DNA of 64,000 nt from assembly GCF_001570725.1 (NCBI RefSeq), contig NZ_BCNV01000005.1:682001-746000 (forward strand), in the 5' to 3' direction. Shown here piece by piece: positions 43,710 through 52,990 of this stretch; position 1 is the first letter of the stretch; each line of letters opens with the position of its first letter. This stretch comes from Paenibacillus amylolyticus. Lineage in GTDB: Bacteria; Bacillota; Bacilli; Paenibacillales; Paenibacillaceae. The notes under the pieces are model-generated. The model saw only the letters and a list, made by a program, of their open reading frames with translations, made no database searches and was not told the origin of the DNA. The translations under genes and the position numbers were made by a program.

Positions 43710-45599
43710 ATGAAAGTTGCCTTATATGTGTGCCGTGTAGGGGAAGGGTGGAGCATGGCCTTGTCTCTCGATATTCGAGTGGACGTAAATTGGTGGCTAG
43801 AGGGCGGAAGTGGTCGGCATGTGCTGCGCTGGTTGTTGTTAGATGCGGTGGTGTCGTTAAGTCAGGCATCTTGGTTGGTTGAGCATTTTGAGATGGAGCG
43901 GGACATGGATCACTGGGGTGAGCGCGAATGGCAGAGCTATCTTGCGCGGAAGCTGGATGTATATGAACTGGCTTCGGGGGAAGTTGAGGCGAGAAAAGGT
44001 ATAGCAGGCAAAGCGGGGAGTAGCGCTGCGCATCGCATTCAGGTAGGCGGGATGCCCGAGCCGTATCCCGCCGGGCAGTGGGCTCAGCTGGAGCGGGACG
44101 CGGCCCTGCTGGCTGAGCGGATCAGCGGCCGCCAACTGCTGGCGGCCGAGGCGGAGGCGTTGCTGGCGGATACCGCCCAGCCGCCTAGGGAGTGGCGCGC
44201 GGCTGCACAGCTCGCGCGCTTGCACGGGCGGCTGAGTATCACAGCCGCCCTCGAAGGGCCCGCCACGCGCCGTCGGCACGCGTGGCTTGGACGCGCGCGG
44301 AGCGCGCCCCGCTGCCACCGTTGTGGCAGCGAAGCCAGGCAGCGCGTGCCCTGCGCTGCCTGCGGCCTGGCGGCGTGCGCCTACTGCGAGGCTTGCCTCG
44401 CGCTAGGGCGCAGCCGTGCCTGTGCGCTGCTGCTACGCAGTGCAGCGCAAGGGGACGTGCCACGACGCGGCGAAGCACCGCGTGGCACGGCCTTGGCCCC
44501 CACCGGCGGCGGGCTCGCCCGGTGGGGGCTTAGCGCAGCGCAGAGCGCGGCAGCAGCCGCGGCGCTTGCGTTTTTGGCCCGGCCACCCGCAGGGGATGGG
44601 CCGGGGCGGTTCTTGCTGTGGGCCGTGACCGGGGCCGGCAAGACCGAGATGATTTTCCCCTTGCTCCAACATACATTGGATCGTGGTGGACGAGCTTTGG
44701 TCGCTACGCCACGCAGGGACGTGGTGTTGGAACTGGCTCCGCGACTAGCCAAAGCTTTTCCGGACACTTCGCTCGCTACCCTTTACGGAGGCAGTGACGA
44801 ACGCTGGAAAGACGCGCAGCTTACGCTCGCGACCACGCATCAATTGATGCGTTTTTATCAGGGATTTGATCTCGTCATTATCGATGAATTGGATGCTTTC
44901 CCCTATCATAACGATCCCATGCTCGCTCACGCGGCGGCATCCTCCTGTAAACCGGAGGGGAATTTTGTCTATCTGTCTGCTACACCGCCAGCTCGGCTCC
45001 AGAGGGAAGCAGCACAGGGGAAACTAACTCATGCCAAAGTCCCGGTACGTTTTCACCGTCATCCTTTGCCCGTACCAAGACTAATCAAGATGGTTACCGT
45101 TGCTGAATGTATTAAGAAACGAAATCTTCCTTCTGCCTTGAAGACTAACATCCAGATTTCATTGGAGCGTGACGCCCAGGTATTTGTGTTTGTGACACGT
45201 ATTGCCCAAATTGAGGCGTTTGTGAACCTGATGCGTCGTACCTTTCCAGGGATCCATATCGAAGGAACTTCATCTCAGGACCCTGATCGAGCTAGCAAAG
45301 TTATAGCCTTTCGTGATCGCAACATTCGTTTGCTCGTAACGACAACGATTCTGGAGCGTGGCGTGACCATTCCGCGCAGCGATGTCTTTATATTGGATGC
45401 AGACAATGGTCTCTTTGATGAAGCTTCACTCGTTCAGATGGCGGGCAGAGCAGGGCGTTCCATGGATGACCCGGCGGGTAGAGTGGTTTTTGCATCATCT
45501 CGTCGGACACGTTCTCAGGTGAAGGCCGTTGCACAGATCCGGAAAATGAACACGATCGCTCGTCGCAAAGGCTACCTGCATCCACCATCCCAGACATAA
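43710..45599 (+). CDS. comFA: Competence DNA helicase/translocase ComFA
   Basis: DEAD-box-like ATPase on the cytoplasmic side of the membrane that helps pull single-stranded DNA through the ComEC channel during transformation. The 629 residues include an N-terminal region of about 195 residues, a Cys cluster (Cys 202, 205, 215, 218, 223, 226: CHRC, CAAC, CAYC) that should bind zinc, Walker A AVTGAGKTE with Lys 311, Walker B VIIDELDAF at about 389-397, and the helicase C-terminal motif QMAGRAGRS. GGGAGGAG lies 9 bases before the ATG. The segment encoding residues about 115-300 is far richer in G+C and Ala than the rest. Longer than B. subtilis ComFA (463) because of the N-terminal part. Confidence 0.92.
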   Translation: MKVALYVCRVGEGWSMALSLDIRVDVNWWLEGGSGRHVLRWLLLDAVVSLSQASWLVEHFEMERDMDHWGEREWQSYLARKLDVYELASGEVEARKGIAGKAGSSAAHRIQVGGMPEPYPAGQWAQLERDAALLAERISGRQLLAAEAEALLADTAQPPREWRAAAQLARLHGRLSITAALEGPATRRRHAWLGRARSAPRCHRCGSEARQRVPCAACGLAACAYCEACLALGRSRACALLLRSAAQGDVPRRGEAPRGTALAPTGGGLARWGLSAAQSAAAAAALAFLARPPAGDGPGRFLLWAVTGAGKTEMIFPLLQHTLDRGGRALVATPRRDVVLELAPRLAKAFPDTSLATLYGGSDERWKDAQLTLATTHQLMRFYQGFDLVIIDELDAFPYHNDPMLAHAAASSCKPEGNFVYLSATPPARLQREAAQGKLTHAKVPVRFHRHPLPVPRLIKMVTVAECIKKRNLPSALKTNIQISLERDAQVFVFVTRIAQIEAFVNLMRRTFPGIHIEGTSSQDPDRASKVIAFRDRNIRLLVTTTILERGVTIPRSDVFILDADNGLFDEASLVQMAGRAGRSMDDPAGRVVFASSRRTRSQVKAVAQIRKMNTIARRKGYLHPPSQT

Positions 45600-45655
45600 T
45601 TGTCATCTGCCAAGTTTGGTTCCACATTTCAAAATATATTCCCAAGACTGGAGAT

Positions 45656-46663
45656 ATGCCCCTTATGTTCAATTGGCTCAGCAACATAACCGATCATGCA
45701 CAGCACCTGACCCGGCGTCTTCATCACCTGCTCGCCCCACCGGGAGCGACTTGTCTGACATGCGGCACTCGAGCGATTCTGTCTTCAATCTATCCGGGCA
45801 TATGCCCGCGTTGTATGAAGCAGATTCCATGGATTCGTTCCATCCGCTGTTTGCGTTGTGGTAGGGGTGTCGGTTGTCCGGACTGTGCTCGTCTACACAT
45901 GCAAAACCGATCTTTTATCTCCAATCGCAGCGCCGTACAATACAATGCTCTTATGAAAGAATGGATAGGCATGTACAAATTCCGAGGCCACGAAAGATAC
46001 GCGCCGCTCCTAACCGCTTTGTTGATTCAAGCCTTTCAAGCGATGAGTGAGGAGCAGAATTCTGCTTTGGCAAAAGAACCCCCAGCCCCCGTGGCTCATC
46101 CCGCCACACTTGCTCAAAAATCGGTGGATGTCAGCTCACATCCACCCCACCCGCGCGCGTCAACCAACGCGCACGCCCATCCCAGAGCAGCAACTCAACG
46201 CCCTCTGTCGCCGCCTCTGCAAACGAAGCCCCAGTGGCGGCCTGACGTGGTCACCTATGTTCCCGTGAGCAGCGAGCGCCTGGCCGAGCGCGGCTTCAAT
46301 CAGGCGGAGCGGCTGGCTGCTGGGCTCGCCACCGCCTTCCGCCTGCCCATCGTGGATCTGTTGCAGCGCCAGATCAACACGACCAAACAAAGCTTCAAAT
46401 CACGCGGTGAGCGTATCGAAACGATGAAGAACGCTTTTTCCATCAACCGAGATGGTATGCAGTTAATTGAAGAGCTATACAGGGGATTTCATCTGCCAAC
46501 ACAAAAGGCCATGTCACATGCCAAACCCATACAGATCCTGCTAATCGATGATATATACACAACAGGTAGCACCTTGGACGCTTGTGGACGGGTTATTCTA
46601 AATGCTGGCTTCTCCATGGATCTTCCGGTCGAGATTTTCACACTGACACTGGCAAGATCGTAG
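45656..46663 (+). CDS. comFC: ComFC, phosphoribosyltransferase-like competence protein
   Basis: Cytoplasmic partner of ComFA in DNA uptake, with a phosphoribosyltransferase fold. The 335 residues have an N-terminal zinc-ribbon region (CLTCGT, CPRCMK, CLRCGRGVGCPDC), then YKFRGHERYA, then VSSERLAERGFNQAERLA and the PRPP-binding loop ILLIDDIYTTGSTLDACG. The usual length is about 230-250. The excess is largely a Pro/Ala/His insertion at about 140-195 (nucleotides 46073-46240). The ATG at 45656 has a short GGAG just upstream; ATG 45665 is an alternative. It follows comFA after 56 bases. The separate comFB gene of Bacillus is absent here. Confidence 0.92.
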   Translation: MPLMFNWLSNITDHAQHLTRRLHHLLAPPGATCLTCGTRAILSSIYPGICPRCMKQIPWIRSIRCLRCGRGVGCPDCARLHMQNRSFISNRSAVQYNALMKEWIGMYKFRGHERYAPLLTALLIQAFQAMSEEQNSALAKEPPAPVAHPATLAQKSVDVSSHPPHPRASTNAHAHPRAATQRPLSPPLQTKPQWRPDVVTYVPVSSERLAERGFNQAERLAAGLATAFRLPIVDLLQRQINTTKQSFKSRGERIETMKNAFSINRDGMQLIEELYRGFHLPTQKAMSHAKPIQILLIDDIYTTGSTLDACGRVILNAGFSMDLPVEIFTLTLARS

Positions 46664-46968
46664 TAGTTAAATCCAAATAATGAATGACGGTTCAGCATTC
46701 TTCAGACACTCTAGGCGGGGAATTTATACATTATGATTAATAGTAGACAGGAAAATATGTTCTTTTATTAATGATAGGTATATTTGTGCGGTTCTCCTTT
46801 CCATTTATACCGTTTGCAATATGGTTGTTTGAAGAAATTATGAATGAAAGCGTTATAAGAAAATTTTAACATGTAAAAAAGAGGAATTGCTTTTCTCGCG
46901 CAGAATAGATAGTTTTGCCGTTCAGCACAGGGAGTGGCACATCATATCTTTTAAAGGGGAGAACAAAA
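46664..46968. other. Intergenic region between comFC and the FN3 protein
   Basis: A+T-rich, no gene and no strong terminator or promoter seen. The frame of the next gene is open back to 46915 but without a ribosome binding site. Confidence 0.4.
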
Positions 46969-49900
46969 GTGGTCGCAGGAAAAAGAAAAAACGGATTTTA
47001 CTTATGGACTGTCCGTCTACTAGTATTCATGCTGGTAATCGGACAGTTTGGCGTGTACGGGGGGAACCGGGCACATGCCGCAATAGGAAGCGGGATAGTC
47101 TCATCAAGTAATGATTACCAATATGTGTTGACTAACAACAACGGCCAACTACAAGTGAACCAAAAATCAGTTAAACTGAGTTGGGCGAGATCATACGAGA
47201 TTTCAACATCAGGATATTCTTTTAGGAGAAGTCAATCGATCAATGGGGCAGTTGAGGATATAACCAAGATTTCATTTGGCTCCTACACATCTACTTATAC
47301 CGGCAAAGTTACCAATGCCTTTATCATCGACTTTGGTGAGGTATGGGAGTATTACACGACTATGGAATACAGACAATCTGGAACCAATGTTGGGGTATGG
47401 AAATCTTCCACCGTTGATGAGTTTGGAATAACCACGCCAAGATATGTGCAAAGCTATGAGGCTACACAGTTAAGTCTTGTGATTAACGCAGATACAGGTG
47501 CGGTAGTAGATTTTGTATCTAACCTGAATCCGTATTACATACGGAAAGCAGAATCATTCAGTTTTGTAAAAGAGCCGGGGACAACACAGCCTATTACTAC
47601 GGTTCCAGCTGTTCCAACTAATTTAGCGGCTGACGCCAGTGATGTAGCGATTAATCTCGATTGGTCTGCTGCTCCACAAGCTGTCCAATATGAGATTGAA
47701 GAGAATGGCGTAGTCCAAGGGCCTTTTTACGGAATCAATTATACAAGTTCTTCGCTTACACCAAATACTACATACACCTATAGAGTACGTGGAATTAACC
47801 GACTAGGAGCTAGTGAGTGGAGTGAGTCGGTTGCATTAACTACCTTGCTTGAGAAACCCGTTTTGGCCGTAACGGCAGAGGAAGGAAAGAATACGATTCA
47901 GTGGAATGGGGTTGAGTTTGCAGATCGCTACCAGTTGCAGGTTGATGGTGGTACACCTATTGAATTAGGAAACGTAACTTCTTATGTACATGAAGGGCTT
48001 GAAGCTAATTCAACGCATACCTATGTGCTAAAAGCCTTCTCTGCTAACAATGAGAGTGCGTGGAGTAAAATGGTGAGCCAGTTAACAGTACCTGACCGTG
48101 CGGACGGGTTGAAGGTTACTGATGCTACATTTAATAAACTAACCGTAGCTTGGACTGCTGTAAAGGGTGCTACCGGATATGATTTGGAGATTGATGGCAC
48201 TAATGTTGCTGTAACCGGCACCACATATAGTAAAACTGGGCTTACAGCCAATACAGAGTATACCTTTAGAATTAGACCTAAAAATGCTGGTGGTGCAGGA
48301 AACTGGAGTGATATAACTACAGGTATTACCCAGATGAGTACACCCATTATTCAGTCCAACCCTTCACAAGAAGAAGTTGTTCTCATCTGGTCACCAGTTG
48401 AGGGTGCAACGTCATATGAAGTTGAGGCTGATGGTGTTGTCGTTGGGGATATAACAGATTCAATCTATACGCACACGGGGCTCAAACCTGGAACAGCACA
48501 TAAGTATCGTGTACGTGCTATAAGTGATAATAACGTTAGCGCATGGTCGACAGTAAAATCACAAAATACATTACCTGATTCCGTTAATGGATTAGTGATT
48601 AGTGCATCAACCAATGCAGCTATTACTCTGAAGTGGACAGCAGTAACCGGAGCCACAGGTTATGACCTTGAGATCGATGGAACAGTTGTCCCCGTAACAG
48701 GAGTAACCTACACGAAGAGTGGTCTCGCAGCCAATACAGATCATACTTTCCGTATTCGCTCGAAAAATGCCGCTGGTGTAGGGGCTTGGAGCGAACTCAT
48801 CAATGGAACGACACTCCTAAATACACCCGTACTAAAAGCAACATCGGAAGAAACTGCAGTCAACCTCACCTGGGCTGATGTAGCAGACGCAACAAAATAT
48901 GAGATTGAGGCGGATGGAGCAGTAGTGGCAACAGTAGAAGAACCTAACTACAGCCATACATCATTGTTACCAGGAACGGCGCATAAGTATCGCATTCGTG
49001 CGTTGACGGAGACGAATACAAGTGCATGGACAGCAATCCTGACGCAGAGCACGATCCCTGCCTCCGTTACAGGATTAACCGTTAGCTCGGCTACGAACGT
49101 AGCCATTGCATTGAAATGGACAGCAGTGACGGGAGCTACGGGATATGATCTGGAAATCGATGGTACCGTTGTCCCAGTAACGGGAGTAGCTTATACGAAG
49201 AGCGGTCTTACAGCGAACACAGACCATACTTTCCGTATTCGTTCGAAAAATGCCGCCGGTGCAGGGGCATGGAGTGATCTGATCAGCGGAGTAACGCTAT
49301 TGAACACACCTGTCTTGAAAGCAACATCGGAAGAAACTGCAGTCAACCTCACCTGGGCTGGTATAGCAGACGCAACAAAGTATGAGATTGAGGCGGATGG
49401 AGCAGTAGTGGCAACGGTAGAAGAGCCTAGTTATAGCCATGCAGCACTGCTGCCAGGAACAGCCCATAAGTATCGCATTCGTGCGTTGACGGAGACGAAT
49501 ACAAGTGCATGGACAGCAATCCTGACGCAGAGCACGATCCCTGCCTCTGTTACAGGATTAACCTTTAACTCGGCTACGAACGTAGCCATTGCTTTGAAAT
49601 GGACAGCAGTTACTGGAGCAACCGGATATGACCTTGAGATCGATGGTACCGTTGTACCAGTAACGGGAGTAGCCTATACCAAGAGTGGTCTTGCAGCCAA
49701 TACAGACCATACTTTCCGTATTCGTTCGAAGAATGCTGCCGGTGTAGGGGCTTGGAGCGAACTTATCAATGCAACGACACTTCTAAATACACCGGTATTG
49801 AAAGCAACGTCGGAAGAAACTGCAATCAACTTAACTTGGGCAGCTATTCCTGATGCAACGAAGTATGAGATTGAGGCGGATGGAGTAGTAGTGGCAACGG

Positions 49901-51963
49901 TAGAAGAGCCGAGCTATAGTCACATAGGACAGTTGCCAGGAACAGCGCATAAGTATCGTATTCGTGCGATGACAGATACCAATACGAGTGCATGGACAGC
50001 AATCCTGACGCAGAGCACGATCCCTGCCTCTGTTACAGGATTAACGGTTAACTCGGCTACTAACGTAGCCATTGCTTTGAAATGGACAGCAGTGACGGGA
50101 GCAACGGGATATGATCTGGAGATCGATGGTACGGTTGTCCCAGTAACGGGAGTAGCCTATACCAAGAGTGGTCTTGCAGCCAATACAGACCATACTTTCC
50201 GTATTCGTTCGAAGAATGCTGCCGGTGTAGGGGCTTGGAGCGAACTTATCAATGCAACGACACTTCTAAATACACCGGTATTGAAAGCAACGTCGGAAGA
50301 AACTGCAATCAACTTAACTTGGGCAGCTATTCCTGATGCAACGAAGTATGAGCTTGAGGCTGATGGAGTAGTAGTGGCAACGGTAGAAGAGCCAAGCTAT
50401 AGTCACATAGGACAGTTACCAGGAACGGCGCATAAGTATCGCATTCGTGCGTTGACGGAGACGAATACAAGTGCATGGACAGCAATCCTGACGCAGAGCA
50501 CGATCCCTGCCTCCGTTACAGGATTAACCGTTAGCTCGGCTACGAACGTAGCCATTGCATTGAAATGGACAGCAGTGACGGGAGCTACGGGATATGATCT
50601 GGAAATCGATGGTACCGTTGTCCCAGTAACGGGAGTAGCTTATACGAAGAGTGGTCTTGGAGCAAACACAGATCACACTTTCCGTATCCGCTCGAAAAAT
50701 ACCGCTGGTGTAGGGGCATGGAGTGACTTGATCAGTGGAACGACACTCCTAAATACACCCGTACTAAAAGCAACATCGGAAGAAACTGCAGTCAACCTCA
50801 CATGGGCTGATATAGCAGACGCAACAAAGTATGAGATTGAGGCTGATGGAGCAATAGTAGCAACAGTAGAAGAACCTAGTTTTAGCCATGCAGCATTGCT
50901 GCCAGGAACGGCGCATAAGTATCGCATTCGTGCGTTGGCGGAGACGAATACAAGTGCATGGACAGCAGTGCTGACGCAAAGCACGATCCCTGCTACAGTT
51001 AACGGTTTCGTGCTAAATACCGCTACACCTGTTGCCATCTCAATGAAATGGAGCCCTGTTACAGGCGCTACCGCTTACGATTTGGAAATTGACGGTGTTG
51101 TGATTTCTGTGAGTGGATCTGCTTATACAAAAAGTGGTCTTCTAGCCAATACAGATCATACCTTCCGCATCCGTGCCAAAAATGCTGCTGGCATGGGTAG
51201 CTGGAGTGAGATCGTAACTGCTTCGACCCAGTTGAATGTACCCACAACGCTGAAAGGTGTACCTGAAGAAACGGCAGTTACGCTGACATGGAATGAAGTT
51301 GCTGGTGCAACAAAATATGAGATTGAGGCAGATGGTATAGTAGTTGCTACGGTGAGTGATCTCATGTATGTACACAATGGAGTGCTTGGTGGAACGATTC
51401 ATAAATATCGTGTTCGTGCCCTGACCGACACCAATGTGAGTGCATGGACAGCAGTGTTGTCTCAAACTACGTTACCTGCGAGTGTCTCAGGCTTGAGTAT
51501 TAACTCTGCAACCACAGCGGCGATCGCGCTAAGATGGAGTGCTGTAACTGGAGCTACCGGTTATGACCTAGAGATTGATGGTACGGTAGTAGCCGTGAGT
51601 GGAGTTGCTTATACGAAGAGCGGACTTGCACCAAATACGGAGCATACCTTCCGTATTCGTGCCAAAAATGCTTCCGGTGCGGGAGCTTGGAGTGAGATCT
51701 TAACGGGAACGACTCAATTAACTACAGCTGTGCTGAAAGGAACTTCGGACAGAACGAATGTTATTCTGACGTGGGACGCGGTTGTGGGAGCTTCATCTTA
51801 CGAAATTGAAGCCGATGGACAAATCGTGGCAACGGTTAGTGATACAACTTTTATTCATTCAGATCTGTTACCGTCCAGTTTGCATAAATATCGTATCAGA
51901 GCATTCAATGACCAGAACACAAGCGTGTGGTCTGCTGTACTAAACATTAGAACATTGAATTAA
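46969..51963 (+). CDS. Giant secreted protein of about 18 fibronectin type III modules
   Basis: From GTG 46969 (AGGGGAG at 46955-46961, 7 bases upstream) the product has 1664 residues. A signal peptide ends near NRAHA (about residue 37). Residues 38-200 are a unique N-terminal domain with many Ser/Tyr. From about 210 to the C terminus there are about 18 fibronectin type III-like modules in nine alternating pairs: type A (KWTAVTGATGYDLEIDGT...HTFRIR) and type B (LTWADVADATKYEIEADG...HKYRIRA). No enzyme domain, SLH, LPXTG or lipobox was seen. The gene interrupts the usual comFC-yvyF junction. A role in adhesion or as a spacer is plausible but not shown. Confidence 0.85.
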   Translation: MVAGKRKNGFYLWTVRLLVFMLVIGQFGVYGGNRAHAAIGSGIVSSSNDYQYVLTNNNGQLQVNQKSVKLSWARSYEISTSGYSFRRSQSINGAVEDITKISFGSYTSTYTGKVTNAFIIDFGEVWEYYTTMEYRQSGTNVGVWKSSTVDEFGITTPRYVQSYEATQLSLVINADTGAVVDFVSNLNPYYIRKAESFSFVKEPGTTQPITTVPAVPTNLAADASDVAINLDWSAAPQAVQYEIEENGVVQGPFYGINYTSSSLTPNTTYTYRVRGINRLGASEWSESVALTTLLEKPVLAVTAEEGKNTIQWNGVEFADRYQLQVDGGTPIELGNVTSYVHEGLEANSTHTYVLKAFSANNESAWSKMVSQLTVPDRADGLKVTDATFNKLTVAWTAVKGATGYDLEIDGTNVAVTGTTYSKTGLTANTEYTFRIRPKNAGGAGNWSDITTGITQMSTPIIQSNPSQEEVVLIWSPVEGATSYEVEADGVVVGDITDSIYTHTGLKPGTAHKYRVRAISDNNVSAWSTVKSQNTLPDSVNGLVISASTNAAITLKWTAVTGATGYDLEIDGTVVPVTGVTYTKSGLAANTDHTFRIRSKNAAGVGAWSELINGTTLLNTPVLKATSEETAVNLTWADVADATKYEIEADGAVVATVEEPNYSHTSLLPGTAHKYRIRALTETNTSAWTAILTQSTIPASVTGLTVSSATNVAIALKWTAVTGATGYDLEIDGTVVPVTGVAYTKSGLTANTDHTFRIRSKNAAGAGAWSDLISGVTLLNTPVLKATSEETAVNLTWAGIADATKYEIEADGAVVATVEEPSYSHAALLPGTAHKYRIRALTETNTSAWTAILTQSTIPASVTGLTFNSATNVAIALKWTAVTGATGYDLEIDGTVVPVTGVAYTKSGLAANTDHTFRIRSKNAAGVGAWSELINATTLLNTPVLKATSEETAINLTWAAIPDATKYEIEADGVVVATVEEPSYSHIGQLPGTAHKYRIRAMTDTNTSAWTAILTQSTIPASVTGLTVNSATNVAIALKWTAVTGATGYDLEIDGTVVPVTGVAYTKSGLAANTDHTFRIRSKNAAGVGAWSELINATTLLNTPVLKATSEETAINLTWAAIPDATKYELEADGVVVATVEEPSYSHIGQLPGTAHKYRIRALTETNTSAWTAILTQSTIPASVTGLTVSSATNVAIALKWTAVTGATGYDLEIDGTVVPVTGVAYTKSGLGANTDHTFRIRSKNTAGVGAWSDLISGTTLLNTPVLKATSEETAVNLTWADIADATKYEIEADGAIVATVEEPSFSHAALLPGTAHKYRIRALAETNTSAWTAVLTQSTIPATVNGFVLNTATPVAISMKWSPVTGATAYDLEIDGVVISVSGSAYTKSGLLANTDHTFRIRAKNAAGMGSWSEIVTASTQLNVPTTLKGVPEETAVTLTWNEVAGATKYEIEADGIVVATVSDLMYVHNGVLGGTIHKYRVRALTDTNVSAWTAVLSQTTLPASVSGLSINSATTAAIALRWSAVTGATGYDLEIDGTVVAVSGVAYTKSGLAPNTEHTFRIRAKNASGAGAWSEILTGTTQLTTAVLKGTSDRTNVILTWDAVVGASSYEIEADGQIVATVSDTTFIHSDLLPSSLHKYRIRAFNDQNTSVWSAVLNIRTLN
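48568..50982 (+). repeat. Five tandem 483-bp units inside the FN3 gene
   Basis: Equivalent bases of the pair-to-pair junction fall at 48568, 49051, 49534, 50017, 50500 and 50983, each exactly 483 bases (161 residues, one A+B pair) apart. The units from 49051 to 50982 are nearly identical over long stretches. The pairs before and after are more diverged and slightly different in length (486 to the next junction at 51469). Confidence 0.9.
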
Positions 51964-51972
51964 TGAATTAAA

Positions 51973-52020
51973 GTGGGGGAACGGGCTTGCGTATATATGC
52001 ATCCTGCTCCCCTCTTTTGT
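51973..52020 (+). terminator. Probable terminator after the FN3 gene
   Basis: GGGGA (51976-51980) with TCCCC (52008-52012), extended by GGG with the TCC just inside, then CTCTTTTGTTTT. The loop is large, so this is less certain than the others. Confidence 0.5.
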
Positions 52021-52113
52021 TTTGTAAATAGACTATGGCTTCATCAGAGAAAATAAGGTAATGTATAGTTATTATCTATTCGGAAATGGAAGTTTGAGAG
52101 GGGCGTTTTAGCG

Positions 52114-52518
52114 ATGAATCTAGGTAATTGTCCTCGCTGTGGTAAATTATATGCGTTGAATTTTCGAGATGTATGCTCGAACTGTATCAAGGAAATAGAG
52201 CAGGAATATCAGATCTGTGTAGATTATTTGCGCGAAAACAAGGGCACCAACATACAGGAACTATCCGATGCAACAGAAGTTTCAATTAAAAACATTACCA
52301 AGTTCATCCGTGAGGGACGAATTTCCATCGAGAACGCCCCGAATATGATGTATCCTTGTGAAGTATGCGGAACGTTGATTCGTGAAGGTCATATGTGTGA
52401 CTCTTGCCGTAATCGTTTAACGAAAGACTTGGCAGGGGCAGCTCGTGAAGTAGGTCAGAAGGATAACAACAATGTAGGCGGACGAACCTACAATGCTGTC
52501 GACAAACTACGCGATTAA
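52114..52518 (+). CDS. yvyF: Flagellar operon protein YvyF (TIGR03826-like)
   Basis: Small cytoplasmic protein of 134 residues found upstream of flgM in Bacillales; function not established. Two Cys pairs near the N terminus (CPRCGKLYAL, CSNC) and two near residue 80-97 (CEVCGTLIREGHMCDSC) look like zinc ribbons, with a helix-turn-helix-like stretch between them (NIQELSDATEVSIKNITKFI). This pattern suggests a regulator that senses or binds DNA or protein, but that is inference. GAGAGGGG lies about 12 bases before the ATG. Gene order identifies it as the B. subtilis yvyF counterpart. A terminator separates it from flgM. Confidence 0.87.
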   Translation: MNLGNCPRCGKLYALNFRDVCSNCIKEIEQEYQICVDYLRENKGTNIQELSDATEVSIKNITKFIREGRISIENAPNMMYPCEVCGTLIREGHMCDSCRNRLTKDLAGAAREVGQKDNNNVGGRTYNAVDKLRD

Positions 52519-52570
52519 TAGGAGCGAGGGCTCAAATACATGTTTTGCTATAACAAATGTTTTGAAACGT

Positions 52571-52606
52571 ACCGATAAACTTATTAAAGATTATCGGTTT
52601 TTTTTA
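52571..52606 (+). terminator. Terminator between yvyF and flgM
   Basis: ACCGATAA (52571-52578) with TTATCGGT (52591-52598), 12-base loop, then nine T. Confidence 0.8.
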
Positions 52607-52694
52607 TTATCCTAATTATTTTGATAACATAAAGATAAAGTAAGAAAAACGTATATCGTCGTAAAAACCTTATGTGGAAGGAAGTGCAAGTTAA

Positions 52695-52979
52695 ATGAAA
52701 ATCAATGAACCGAGTAGAATTGGCGCCATCAATTCATATCAAAGGAACGTTGAATCCAATCAGCAGGCTGATGCCAAGAAGAGCCGCCGTAAGGACGAAG
52801 TATCTATTTCTCCGGAGGCGATGAAGATGCTTGAGGAACAAAGTCGTACACAGGATGCAGGACGCGTACAACGAATACAGGAACTGAAAGAACAGGTGAG
52901 TTCCGGAACGTATCAGGTAGATAGTAGCAAGCTTGCTGATAAGTTGCTACCGTATTTTAAGTCTTTTGATAAGGAATAG
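52695..52979 (+). CDS. flgM: Anti-sigma-D factor FlgM
   Basis: Cytoplasmic inhibitor that holds the motility sigma factor until the hook-basal body is complete. The 94 residues show the family pattern: MKINEPSRIGAINSYQ at the N terminus, DEVSISPEAMKMLEE in the middle, and a C-terminal helix with VSSGTYQVDSSKLADKLL that binds sigma. GGAAGGAAGTG precedes the ATG. It heads a close run flgM-flgN-flgK-flgL-DUF6470-fliW-csrA with short gaps (11, 19, 22, 15, 92 and 2 bases), so one operon is likely. I could not find a convincing sigma-D promoter just upstream. Confidence 0.93.
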   Translation: MKINEPSRIGAINSYQRNVESNQQADAKKSRRKDEVSISPEAMKMLEEQSRTQDAGRVQRIQELKEQVSSGTYQVDSSKLADKLLPYFKSFDKE

Positions 52980-52990
52980 GTGATCACGTA

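Noticed and set aside
43588-43713. A 41-codon open frame ending in ATGA overlap with the comFA start
   Set aside because: No Shine-Dalgarno, its ATG falls at or before the predicted transcription start, and it runs through the terminator hairpin. The overlap looks accidental.
44192-44767. Overlapping open frames on both strands in the G+C-rich part of comFA
   Set aside because: High G+C removes stop codons in all frames; products are Arg/Ala-rich without family features, and the ComFA frame runs through with all its motifs.
52621-52694. Sigma-D promoter directly before flgM
   Set aside because: TAAA occurs at 52630 and 52636, but no GCCGATAT-like box lies 14-17 bases downstream.
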